Of a stretch of 64,000 nucleotides of DNA, positions 8,830-17,048 are shown piece after piece. The translations under genes were made by a program, and so were the position numbers. The DNA is taken from positions 186,001 to 250,000 of the forward strand of contig NZ_JASNJD010000005.1 of the NCBI RefSeq assembly GCF_030164425.1, read 5' to 3'. How positions within the stretch are numbered: position 1 is the stretch's first letter; every line of letters begins with the position of its first letter. Below the pieces are notes generated by a model. That model ran no database searches, had not been told where the DNA came from, and saw nothing but the letters and a program-made list of their open reading frames with translations. The stretch is from Pseudodonghicola flavimaris. Its GTDB lineage: Bacteria; Pseudomonadota; Alphaproteobacteria; Rhodobacterales; Rhodobacteraceae.

Positions 8830-9108
8830 GCGGTGCGAGAACCCGTGCTGAGCGGCGGGCAGAACCCGCAGAGATGACTTTCAACATAGGATATCCCCTG
8901 ATCCGGGAAAGAAAAGTCGCGCCCCCGTCCCCGGCTTCGCCACCTTCCGTCTGGTCGCCGCTCAGGGAATAACCACACGCTCATCCCAGAGTTTCACGCA
9001 ACGTCGGGCTTGCCGGATACCGGGTGATGACTGACAACCGCCTCAGGGAGGCGCCGTGCGGAACCCCGTTCCGCAACCGGCGCAGTGAGGAACGAAAGGA
9101 TTTCCCCC

Positions 9109-10098
9109 GTGACGATGCCCCTGGCTTTCAAGCACCTGCGCCTGCCGCTGATCGGCAGCCCGCTGTTCATCATCTCGAACCCGGATCTCGTGATCGCCCA
9201 GTGCAAGGCGGGCGTCGTCGGATCGTTTCCGGCGCTGAACGCGCGTGAAAAGGAGGGCGAGCCGATCGAGCTGGAGCGCTGGCTGCAGCGGATCACCGAA
9301 GAACTGGACCGCCATAACCAGGACAACCCGGATCGGCCCGCCGCCCCCTTCGCCGTCAACCAGATCGTGCACCGCTCGAACAGCCGGCTGGAGCGGGATG
9401 TGGAGCTCTGCGTCAAATACAAGGTGCCGGTCTGGATCACCTCGCTCGGCGCGCAGACCTGGGTGAACGATGCCGCCCATTCGGTGGGGGCGCTGACCTT
9501 CCACGATGTGATCAACAACAAATTCGCCCGGAAGGCGGTGGAAAAAGGCGCCGACGGGCTGATCGCCGTCGCCGCCGGTGCCGGCGGCCATGCCGGCGCG
9601 CTGTCGCCCTTCGCGCTGGTGCAGGAAATCCGCGACTGGTTCGACGGGCCGCTGTTCCTGTCCGGCGCCATTGCCCGTGGCGACAGCATCCTCGCCGCCC
9701 AGGCCATGGGTGCGGACGGCGGCTATGCCGGTTCCGCCTTCATCGCCACCGAAGAGGCCAACGCGGTCGAAGGCTACAAGCGGATGATCGTCGACTACGC
9801 GGCGGACGATATCGTCTATTCCGACCTCTTCACCGGTGTCTGGGGCAATTACCTCAAACCCTCGATCACCGCCGCGGGAATGGATCCGGACAATCTGGAA
9901 CGCTCCGACCCCTCCAACATGGATTTCGGCGAAACCCGCGAAAAGCCGAAAAGCTGGAAGGAAATCTGGGGCTCCGGCCAGGGCATCGGCGCGGTTCACG
10001 ATGTGGTGCCTGCCGCCGATCTGGTGGCACGGCTGGAACGCGAATACCTCACCGCACAGGACCGGCTGGCCCATACGCTGGGCTGGACCCGGGCATAA
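9109..10098 (+). CDS. Nitronate monooxygenase (FMN-dependent, 2-nitropropane dioxygenase family)
   Basis: Oxidises alkyl nitronates with O2, releasing nitrite and a carbonyl compound. The TIM-barrel protein of 329 residues shows the N-terminal PLIGSPLFIISNPDLV segment, AAGAGGHAGALSPFAL (flavin/catalytic region with His) and GAIARGDSI with GADGGYAGSAF for phosphate binding. I chose the GTG at 9109 because AAAGGA lies 8 bases upstream; the ATG at 9115 is the alternative. It is divergent from nasT. The nitrite it makes could feed NirB, which is inference from position. Two small hairpins (9040-9052 and 9057-9075) lie just upstream. Confidence 0.85.
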   Translation: MTMPLAFKHLRLPLIGSPLFIISNPDLVIAQCKAGVVGSFPALNAREKEGEPIELERWLQRITEELDRHNQDNPDRPAAPFAVNQIVHRSNSRLERDVELCVKYKVPVWITSLGAQTWVNDAAHSVGALTFHDVINNKFARKAVEKGADGLIAVAAGAGGHAGALSPFALVQEIRDWFDGPLFLSGAIARGDSILAAQAMGADGGYAGSAFIATEEANAVEGYKRMIVDYAADDIVYSDLFTGVWGNYLKPSITAAGMDPDNLERSDPSNMDFGETREKPKSWKEIWGSGQGIGAVHDVVPAADLVARLEREYLTAQDRLAHTLGWTRA

Positions 10099-10107
10099 CC
10101 GATCACA

Positions 10108-10130
10108 GCGCCCGCCTGTTCGGCGGGCGC
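10108..10130. terminator. GC-rich hairpin between convergent genes
   Basis: GCGCCCGCC (10108-10116) and GGCGGGCGC (10122-10130) form a 9-bp stem around a 5-base loop. It lies between the 3' ends of the nitronate monooxygenase and acyl-CoA ligase genes. No clear U-tract follows on either strand. Confidence 0.55.
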
Positions 10131-10150
10131 CTTGCGTTGGGCCATCCGGT

Positions 10151-11812
10151 TCAGGCCGGTTCCAGCTCTGCCGCGATCTCGGCCCGCAGCGCCTTGCGGT
10201 CCAGCTTGCCCACCGGAGTCTTCGGCAGCGCCTCGCGGAACTCCAACCCACGCGGGATTTCATGCCGGCCCAGCTTGTCGGCCAGAAAGGCCTGCAGCTC
10301 TTCCAGCGTGAAGGGAGGGGCGCCGGGATTCAGCACCACCAGCACCCGGGCGCTTTCACCGCGATAGGAATCCGGCACACCGATCGCCATCGCCTCAGAC
10401 ACCGACGGGTGACGGTGCACCGCATCCTCGATCACCACCGGATAGACGTTGAAGCCACCCGACAGGATCATGTCCTTCTTGCGGTCGACCAGATAGAAGA
10501 ACCCGTCGCTGTCCATATGGGCGATATCGCCGGTCAGGAACCAGCCATCGTGAAAGGCGGCCGCCGTCTCCTCCGGCCGGTTCCAGTAGCCCCGGGTCAC
10601 ATTCGGCCCACGGATCGCCATCTCTCCATCCTCACCCACCGGCAGGTCGCGACCGGGATCGGCCGGATCGACGATGCGGATGTCCAGACCCGGCAGCGGA
10701 ATACCGATGGTGCCGCGTTTGTCCCCGGGCACATCGGGCGGCATGTTGGTCCCCGCCGGCGCGGTTTCCGTCATGCCCCAGCCGCCGCGCAGCTTCAGCC
10801 CGGTCAATTGGCGGATCTTCTCGAACACCTCGACCGGCAGCGGCGCCCCGCCCGAACCGATGAAATCCAGCGAGGAGAGATCGCGCGTCTCCACCCCCGG
10901 CTGACGCAGGATCGCGATCCACATGGTCGGCACCCCGGTCAGGATATTGATGCCGAACCGTTCGATATCGTCCAGCGCCTGGGCGGCATCGAAACGCGGC
11001 CGCAGATGCAGGGTCAGCCCGTCGCAAAGCCCGCGCAGCAACTGCGTCGACAGCCCCAGGATGTGAAACACCGGCGAATAGAGCAGCGAATGCTTGCCAG
11101 CTTCGCGTGCCGGTTCGCCCTTGAGGAATTCGCGATAGATATTGACCGAGGCGGCGATATTGGCGTGGCTCAGCACCGCGGCCTTGGGCCGGCCGGTGGT
11201 GCCACCGGTATATTGCAGCAACGCCACATCCTCGGGGGCGGGCCAGTCCGGCTCCCAGGCGGCGCCCTCATGCCCGGCCCAGAAGGCGGCGAGCGGCGTG
11301 GCACCATGCGACACCCCCTCGCCCCGGATCAGCACATCGGGGCATTGCACCACCGGCGGCAGCGCACCATATCCGGCCGCCGCCACCAGCGGACCGGAGA
11401 ACTCCGGCGCGGTCAGCGAAATCACCAGCTTGGCGCCGCTGTCGGCCAGCTTGTGGGCGATCTCGGCGGCGGCATCCAGCGGGCTGAGGTGGGTCACCAC
11501 CAGCCCCGCCGCCATGGCGCCGAAGAAAAACACCGGATGCCAGGGGCAGTTCGGCAGATGCAGCGCGATACGGTCGCCCGGCCGCAGCCCCCGCGCCCTG
11601 AGCGCCGCCGCCGCCTGCGCCGCCTGCGCCCGCATTCCGCCATAGGTGATCTCCTCCCCGGCGTATTCGATCAGCACCCGGTCGCTGTGAATGGCAAAGC
11701 CCTGGTCCAGCATCCGGGTCAACGTGGTCACCGGCGGCACGAAATCGGGCACCACGCCCGCAGAATAATAGGCATGCCACGGCCGTTGGCCGGGCTTGGG
11801 CAAATCTGTCAT
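10151..11812 (-). CDS. AMP-forming acyl-CoA ligase (long-chain fatty-acid-CoA ligase type)
   Basis: Activates a carboxylic acid, probably a fatty acid, to its CoA thioester with ATP. The 553-residue chain has the adenylate-forming motifs in order: YTGGTTGRPKAAVLSH (P-loop-like), GGWGMTETAPAG, LTGDIAHMDSDGFFYLVDRK, and the C-terminal lysine region ETP-like PKTPVGKLDRKALR. The ATG at 11812 follows GGGAGGA. It stands alone, with no beta-oxidation genes beside it, so the substrate cannot be deduced. The 257 bases upstream (11813-12069) show no recognisable feature. Confidence 0.85.
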   Translation of the reverse strand: MTDLPKPGQRPWHAYYSAGVVPDFVPPVTTLTRMLDQGFAIHSDRVLIEYAGEEITYGGMRAQAAQAAAALRARGLRPGDRIALHLPNCPWHPVFFFGAMAAGLVVTHLSPLDAAAEIAHKLADSGAKLVISLTAPEFSGPLVAAAGYGALPPVVQCPDVLIRGEGVSHGATPLAAFWAGHEGAAWEPDWPAPEDVALLQYTGGTTGRPKAAVLSHANIAASVNIYREFLKGEPAREAGKHSLLYSPVFHILGLSTQLLRGLCDGLTLHLRPRFDAAQALDDIERFGINILTGVPTMWIAILRQPGVETRDLSSLDFIGSGGAPLPVEVFEKIRQLTGLKLRGGWGMTETAPAGTNMPPDVPGDKRGTIGIPLPGLDIRIVDPADPGRDLPVGEDGEMAIRGPNVTRGYWNRPEETAAAFHDGWFLTGDIAHMDSDGFFYLVDRKKDMILSGGFNVYPVVIEDAVHRHPSVSEAMAIGVPDSYRGESARVLVVLNPGAPPFTLEELQAFLADKLGRHEIPRGLEFREALPKTPVGKLDRKALRAEIAAELEPA

Positions 11813-12069
11813 GCAAGGTTCCTCCCTCGCCGGCAGAGTGCCGGTCAGAGGGGTTCAGATCCAGTCTTTCCTTGCCCCGGGCCCTCTGCCCAGTGCCGGC
11901 CCGCGGCTCGGCCCGGCGGCCGACCACGTCGCGGCAGACCACCGCCGCATCCGGTAATTCCCCGGGATAAAACCGAAAAACCGGCAGAATCCCCGGGACG
12001 CCAGCGCCAGGACAGACGCGGCCATCCCGTTCAAAATCGCACGATGTTGTGACGCCGCGTTGCGCCGGA

Positions 12070-13332
12070 TCAGTTCGCCGCCGCCATCAGCAGCGGCAGT
12101 TCCGCCGCCCCCGCGCGATACCAGGCGACGATCCGGGCACGCTCCGCCGGCTCCATCCAGGTCAGGTTCGCCGGCGGCATCGCCTGGCTTGCCCCGGCCT
12201 GCAGAAAGATCTGCCGCGCGTGATGGGCGATATCCGCCGGCGTCTCCAGCAGCACGTTCTTGGGCGCGTGGTGGATTCCATCCCAGCCCGGCTCGCGCGC
12301 GTGGCACATCGAACAGCGGCCCATCACGATATCGGTGACGTCCTCGAACCCCTCCGCTTCGGCGAAGACGGTTTCGATCCGGGTCAGATCGCGCGCCTCG
12401 CTCTCCTCGTAGTTGTCCTGCTCCAGCGGCGCCAGAGACAGCGCCATGATCGCGATGAACAGCAGCGCCGTCACCCCCCAGGTCCAGACCGGGCTGCCTT
12501 TGCGCGCGTGGCGGGTGTTGAAATAATGCCGGATCGTCACCCCCATCAGGAAGACCAGCGCCGCGATCACCCAGTTGTACGCAGAGGCGAAGGCGAGCGG
12601 ATAGTGGTTCGACAGCATCAGGAAGATCACCGGCAACGTCAGATAATTGTTGTGGGTCGAGCGCAGCTTAGCGATCCGGCCGTATTTCGCATCCGGCGTG
12701 CGGCCCGCTTTCAGGTCGGCCACCACGATCTTCTGATTGGGGATGATGATCATGGCGACATTCGCGGTCATGATCGTCGCAGTGAAGGCCCCCAGATGCA
12801 GCATCACCGCCCGCCCGGTGAAGATCTGGTTGTACCCCCAGCCCATCGCCACCAGCAGCAGGAACAGCAGGATCATCAGCACGGTGGGCTTTTCCGCCAG
12901 CCCGGATTTGCACAGCAGGTCATAGACGATCCAACCGACGGTCAGCGAGGCGGCGGAGATCAGGATACCCTGCCACTGGCTCAACTCCAGCTTGTGGGCA
13001 TCGATCAGATAGAGCTCCGCTCCCGCCCAATAGACCACCATCAGCAGCGCCGCGCCGGAGAGCCATGTCATGTAGCTCTCCCATTTGAACCAGGTCAGAT
13101 GCTCCGGCATATGCTCGGGGGCGACCAGATATTTCTGGATGTGATAGAAACCGCCGCCATGGACCTGCCATTCCTCGCCATAGGCGCCCTTCGGCAGATG
13201 CGGCGCCTGCCGCAGACCCAGATCCAATGCGATGAAATAGAACGACGATCCGATCCAGGCGATTGCGGTGACCACATGCAACCAGCGGATGGCAAATCCC
13301 AGCCAATCCCAAATGATAGCCACATCCAGCAT
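12070..13332 (-). CDS. puuD: Membrane-bound urate hydroxylase with C-terminal cytochrome c domain
   Basis: Oxidises urate to 5-hydroxyisourate and passes electrons towards the respiratory chain instead of making H2O2. The 420-residue protein begins with membrane helices (WLGFAIRWLHVVTAIAWIGSSFYFIAL) and has several more to about residue 310. A cytochrome c motif CSMCH lies at residues 340-344. A Met (AMPPANL) that could be the axial ligand follows. GGAGG lies 6 bases before the ATG. It is divergent from the LysR gene, and uraH, uraD, puuE and allA for the following steps lie within 4 kb. Confidence 0.92.
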   Translation of the reverse strand: MLDVAIIWDWLGFAIRWLHVVTAIAWIGSSFYFIALDLGLRQAPHLPKGAYGEEWQVHGGGFYHIQKYLVAPEHMPEHLTWFKWESYMTWLSGAALLMVVYWAGAELYLIDAHKLELSQWQGILISAASLTVGWIVYDLLCKSGLAEKPTVLMILLFLLLVAMGWGYNQIFTGRAVMLHLGAFTATIMTANVAMIIIPNQKIVVADLKAGRTPDAKYGRIAKLRSTHNNYLTLPVIFLMLSNHYPLAFASAYNWVIAALVFLMGVTIRHYFNTRHARKGSPVWTWGVTALLFIAIMALSLAPLEQDNYEESEARDLTRIETVFAEAEGFEDVTDIVMGRCSMCHAREPGWDGIHHAPKNVLLETPADIAHHARQIFLQAGASQAMPPANLTWMEPAERARIVAWYRAGAAELPLLMAAAN

Positions 13333-13441
13333 CGCGTCCCTCCGGCACCGTTGTTTTTCCGCAGCCTACTCCGGTTGCGTATTGTCAAGTATCCGCGGAA
13401 AGCGCCAAGATGCTTCAAATAAAAACGAACAATGATGCCCG

Positions 13442-14344
13442 ATGGCCTACCTGGACAACATCCAGACCTTCGTCAGAGTCTATGAATTGGGCAATATGTC
13501 CGCCGCCGCCCGCGATCAGCGCATCTCGGCTGCTGTGGCCTCGGCCCGGGTGTCCCAGCTCGAGGATCACCTGAACGTCCGGCTGTTCCAGCGCACCACC
13601 CGCACCCTGCACCCCACCGAACAGGGCCATATGTTCTATCGCGGCGCCTGCAAGATCCTCGAGGCGGTGGATGCGGCCGAAGCCGAGATCTCCAATGTCA
13701 CCATGACCCCGCGCGGATCGCTGTTCGTCGCCGCGCCGCTGGGGCTGGGACGCCGGCTCATCGCGCCGAAACTGCCGGCGTTCAAAGAGAAATATCCGCT
13801 GATCGACATCCGGCTGCGGCTGTCGGACCGCAAGCTCGATCTGGCGGCGGAAGGGCTCGACATGGCTTTCTTCCTCGGCATCCCGGAAGATTCCGCGCTC
13901 AGGATGCGCAAGATCGCCGATTGTCCCCGGGTGCTCTGCGCCGCGCCCGCCTATATCGCCCGACGCGGCAGCCCGGCGGACGGGGCGGCGCTGGTTCGCG
14001 ACAAGCACGACTGCCTCAACCTGCGCTATCCCGGCGCGCCGGAATTCCAGTGGCCGCTGCAGACCGCGGAGGGGATCAAGCGGGTCTCGGTCCAGGGTCC
14101 GTTCGAGAGCGACGATGGCGATGTGCTGACCGGCTGGGCGCTGGACGGGCACGGCATCATCCTGAAACCGGTCTTCGAAGTGGCCGAACACCTGAAATCC
14201 GGCGCACTGGTGCCGGTGGCCACGGCCGAACCGCCGGTGCCGATCCAGCTGGCCTGCCTCTACATGCACCGCCGGCGGCAGGACCCCAAGACCCGGCTGC
14301 TGATCGATTTCATGGCCGATCACATTCAGGCAGCGCTGAAATAA
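13442..14344 (+). CDS. LysR-family transcriptional regulator, probable purine-catabolism regulator
   Basis: A 300-residue LysR-type protein. Residues 1-60 form the winged helix-turn-helix (SAAARDQRISAAVASARVSQLEDHL, then RLFQRTTRTL), followed by an effector-binding domain from about residue 90. It is transcribed away from puuD across a 109-base gap and ends convergent with uraH. That position suggests it senses a purine intermediate and controls these genes, but the ligand is unknown. The ATG at 13442 has no strong ribosome-binding site. Confidence 0.87.
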   Translation: MAYLDNIQTFVRVYELGNMSAAARDQRISAAVASARVSQLEDHLNVRLFQRTTRTLHPTEQGHMFYRGACKILEAVDAAEAEISNVTMTPRGSLFVAAPLGLGRRLIAPKLPAFKEKYPLIDIRLRLSDRKLDLAAEGLDMAFFLGIPEDSALRMRKIADCPRVLCAAPAYIARRGSPADGAALVRDKHDCLNLRYPGAPEFQWPLQTAEGIKRVSVQGPFESDDGDVLTGWALDGHGIILKPVFEVAEHLKSGALVPVATAEPPVPIQLACLYMHRRRQDPKTRLLIDFMADHIQAALK

Positions 14345-14377
14345 CCGCGGCAGCACCCGGACCCGCCCACGGAATTT

Positions 14378-14459
14378 GAGTATTTTTGCAGAGAAGAAGG
14401 CACGGGCGCACGGCCCGGAGATCCGGGCGTTTGCCTGCTTCTTCTCTGTTCAAATACTC
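14378..14459. repeat. Long interrupted inverted repeat between convergent genes, two copies of a terminator-like element
   Basis: GAGTATTT (14378-14385) plus CAGAGAAGAAG (14389-14399) are repeated in reverse complement as CTTCTTCTCTG (14438-14448) plus AAATACTC (14452-14459), with only the three bases between them differing. A smaller stem GCCCGG/CCGGGC (14413-14428) sits in the centre. Each arm lies downstream of one gene, lysR or uraH. A related sequence follows secB at 59363-59385. Confidence 0.75.
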
Positions 14460-14505
14460 ACTTCACCGACATCGACGCCGGCGCGCGCGCCGCGACCCGG
14501 GCGGA

Positions 14506-14859
14506 TCAGCTGCCGCGATAGGTGGAATAGCCGAAGGGCGAGAGCAGCAGCGGCACGTGGTAATGGCTGGCCTCCGACAGGCCGAAGCGGATCGGGATCA
14601 GGTCGAGAAACCGGGGCGGCTCCCCCGCCGGGCCGGTGCCGTCCAGATAGGCGCCGACGTGGAACAGCAGCTCATAGGTGCCCGGCTCGAACTCCGCCGC
14701 CGGCAGGATCTGCTCATCCGTGCGGCCGTCGGCATTGGTGATCAGCGTTTTCAGCAGGACCCGCGCCGCCCCGTCGATGCGGTAGAGCTCGATCATCAGC
14801 CCTTCGGCCGGGACGCCACGGGCGGTGTCCAGAACATGCGTCGTCAGATAGCCGGCCAT
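14506..14859 (-). CDS. uraH: 5-hydroxyisourate hydrolase
   Basis: Hydrolyses 5-hydroxyisourate to OHCU, the second step of urate breakdown. It is a transthyretin-like protein of 117 residues with the N-terminal [14 protein letters not shown] motif (catalytic His), a central Arg-containing strand, and the C-terminal signature YSTYRGS. Length and ends match the bacterial family. It is divergent from puuE-uraD over a 159-base region that holds a palindrome. Confidence 0.95.
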   Translation of the reverse strand: MAGYLTTHVLDTARGVPAEGLMIELYRIDGAARVLLKTLITNADGRTDEQILPAAEFEPGTYELLFHVGAYLDGTGPAGEPPRFLDLIPIRFGLSEASHYHVPLLLSPFGYSTYRGS

Positions 14860-14945
14860 GTCGCATCCCTTTTCCGATCCGGTGTCTTTGCCTTGTTTTT
14901 ACGCAAGTTGCCGTCCTGCCGCACCCTCAAATTGGCTACAACTCC

Positions 14946-14961
14946 TTCAGGATTTCCTGAA
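14946..14961. promoter_or_regulatory. Palindrome in the uraH / puuE-uraD divergent promoter region
   Basis: TTCAGGA-TT-TCCTGAA is a perfect 7-bp inverted repeat, the size of a dimeric regulator site. The same 10-mer AAATCCTGAA recurs at 19523-19532 in the allE/dctP divergent region. It is a candidate operator for a shared purine regulator. No protein assignment is possible from sequence alone. Confidence 0.4.
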
Positions 14962-15018
14962 AACTCAAGCCCGCCATTCTGGTGTACCAAGGCCGGGTGC
15001 ACAGCAGGAGACGACCAG

Positions 15019-16434
15019 ATGACACGCTACCCCCGTGACATGCGCGGCTATGGGGCGCAGGCCCCCGATGCGAACTGGCCCGGCGGTGCCAAGGTTGCGG
15101 TGCAATTCGTGCTGAACTACGAGGAAGGCGGCGAAAACTGCATCCTGCACGGCGATGCCGCGTCAGAGGCCTTCCTGTCCGATATCGCCGGCGCCGCCCA
15201 GTGGCCCGGGCAGCGGCACTGGAACATGGAATCGATCTATGAATACGGCGCCCGCGCCGGGTTCTGGCGGCTGCACCGGCTGTTCACCGGCGCCGGCATC
15301 CCGGTGACGATCTATGGCGTCGCCACCGCCCTGGCGCGCAGCCCCGAACAGGTTGCCGCGATGCAGGACGCGGGCTGGGAGATCGCCTCCCACGGGCTGA
15401 AATGGGTCGAACACAAGGACATGCCCGAGGCGGAGGAGCGCGCCGCGATCGCCGAGGCGATCCGCCTGCACACCGAGGTAGTGGGGGAGCCGCCACGCGG
15501 CTGGTACACCGGGCGCTGTTCGGCCAATACCGTGCGGCTCACCGCCGAGACCGGGCAGTTCGACTATATTTCAGATACCTATGACGACGATCTGCCCTAT
15601 TGGCTGGAGGTCGGCGACCGCGATCAGCTGATCATCCCCTATACGCTGGAAGCCAACGACATGCGCTTCGCCACCGCGCCGGGCTATATCACCGGGGAGC
15701 AGTTCTTCACCTATCTGCGCGATGCCTTCGACGTGCTCTATGCCGAGGGTCAGGCCGGCGCGCCGAAAATGATGAACATCGGCCTGCATTGCCGGCTGAT
15801 CGGGCGGCCGGGCAAGCTGGCCGGGCTGAAGCGCTTCATCGACTATATTTCCGAGTTCGCGGACGTCTGGACGCCACGGCGCATCGACGTCGCCCGCCAT
15901 TGGGCCGCGCATCACCCGCACAGGCGCTGGGACCGGCCGAGCCGGATGGGACGCGACAGTTTCGTCGCCACATTCGGTGGCATCTACGAACATTCCCCCT
16001 GGATCGCCGAGCGGGCCTTTGACCTTGAGCTGGGACCGGCACATGACAGCGCGGTAGGGCTGGCCAATGCGCTGGCCCGCGCCTTCCGCTCCGCCAGTGC
16101 GGAGGAACGCCTGGGCGTCTTGCGGGCCCACCCCGATCTGGCGGGCAAGCTGGCGGCAGCCAGGCGGCTGACGGCGGAAAGCACCGCAGAGCAGGCCAGC
16201 GCCGGGCTCGATGCGCTGACCGATGCGGAGCGGGAGCAGTTCACCCGGCTGAACGCCGACTATGTGGCGAAACACGGCTTTCCCTTCATCATCGCGGTGC
16301 GCGATCACGACAAGGCGGGGATCCTCGACGCGTTCAACCGTCGCATTGCCCAGGACAGCGCCGGCGAATTCGCCGAGGCCTGCCGCCAGGTGGAACGGAT
16401 CGCCGGGCTGCGGCTGAAGGATCTGCTGCCATGA
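15019..16434 (+). CDS. puuE-uraD: Bifunctional allantoinase (PuuE) and OHCU decarboxylase (UraD) fusion
   Basis: A 471-residue fusion. Residues 1 to about 305 are a metal-independent allantoinase of the polysaccharide-deacetylase fold (MTRYPRDMRGYG, GWEIASHGLKWVEH, PRGWYTGRCS). Residues from about 310 to the end are OHCU decarboxylase (GRDSFVATFGGIYEHSPWIAERAF, LRAHPDLAGKLA, FPFIIAVR). The decarboxylase makes (S)-allantoin from OHCU, and the allantoinase opens it to allantoate, so the fused enzymes are consecutive. I chose the ATG at 15019 because CAGGAG lies 8 bases upstream. It is followed by allA and a nucleobase permease in the same direction. Confidence 0.93.
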   Translation: MTRYPRDMRGYGAQAPDANWPGGAKVAVQFVLNYEEGGENCILHGDAASEAFLSDIAGAAQWPGQRHWNMESIYEYGARAGFWRLHRLFTGAGIPVTIYGVATALARSPEQVAAMQDAGWEIASHGLKWVEHKDMPEAEERAAIAEAIRLHTEVVGEPPRGWYTGRCSANTVRLTAETGQFDYISDTYDDDLPYWLEVGDRDQLIIPYTLEANDMRFATAPGYITGEQFFTYLRDAFDVLYAEGQAGAPKMMNIGLHCRLIGRPGKLAGLKRFIDYISEFADVWTPRRIDVARHWAAHHPHRRWDRPSRMGRDSFVATFGGIYEHSPWIAERAFDLELGPAHDSAVGLANALARAFRSASAEERLGVLRAHPDLAGKLAAARRLTAESTAEQASAGLDALTDAEREQFTRLNADYVAKHGFPFIIAVRDHDKAGILDAFNRRIAQDSAGEFAEACRQVERIAGLRLKDLLP

Positions 16435-16480
16435 GGGGTGGCGCGTTTCCCGTGAAACATCGCCGCGGGGACGCCCGGCG

Positions 16481-16972
16481 ATGACCGTAATCCGGACCGA
16501 ACCGCTGACCGCCACCGCCTTTGCCCCCTTCGGCGACGTGATCGCGCTGAAGAACACCCCCGACAGGATCATCAACCAGGGGCTTTGCGGCCGGCACCAC
16601 GATCTGGCTCGGGTCGAGACCGATGCCGAGGGACGCACAGGCATCAGCCTGTTCGACGCCGAACCGCGCGCCCTGCCCTATCGACTGGAGATGATGGAGC
16701 GGCACCCGCTGGGATCCCAGGCATTCCTGCCGCTGTCGCCAACCTCTTTTCTGGTCATTGTCGCGGCAGATGCGGGCGGACGGCCCGCTACGCCGCGTGC
16801 TTTCTTGACCGCTCCGGGACAGGGGATCAACCTGCTCAGAAACGTCTGGCACGGGGTTCTGACCCCGCTCAGCCGCCCGGGGCTCTTCGCGGTGATCGAT
16901 CGCATCGGCCCCGGCGACAACCTGGAAGAATACTGGTTCGACACGCCCTACCGCGTCGAGACCGGCCCCTAA
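16481..16972 (+). CDS. allA: Ureidoglycolate lyase
   Basis: Splits ureidoglycolate into glyoxylate and urea, the last step of the ureide route. The 163-residue cupin-like protein shows typical AllA sequence: LTATAFAPFGDVIA, the Arg-containing SLFDAEPRALPYRLEMMERHPLGSQAF, and the His-containing VWHGVLTPL. The ATG at 16481 lies 46 bases after the puuE-uraD stop, so the two are probably cotranscribed. Confidence 0.92.
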   Translation: MTVIRTEPLTATAFAPFGDVIALKNTPDRIINQGLCGRHHDLARVETDAEGRTGISLFDAEPRALPYRLEMMERHPLGSQAFLPLSPTSFLVIVAADAGGRPATPRAFLTAPGQGINLLRNVWHGVLTPLSRPGLFAVIDRIGPGDNLEEYWFDTPYRVETGP

Positions 16973-17048
16973 GACCAAGACAGAAGACCGCGACCCAAAC
17001 GCAATAAACCGACCGGGTACACCCCGGCGCCCGACAAGGAGGGAAGAA

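Noticed and set aside
7076-8887. A 603-residue reverse-strand open frame suggesting a NasS protein with a long N-terminal extension
   Set aside because: The first 213 residues are an out-of-frame reading of nasT. NasS begins at the ATG at 8248, overlapping the nasT stop.
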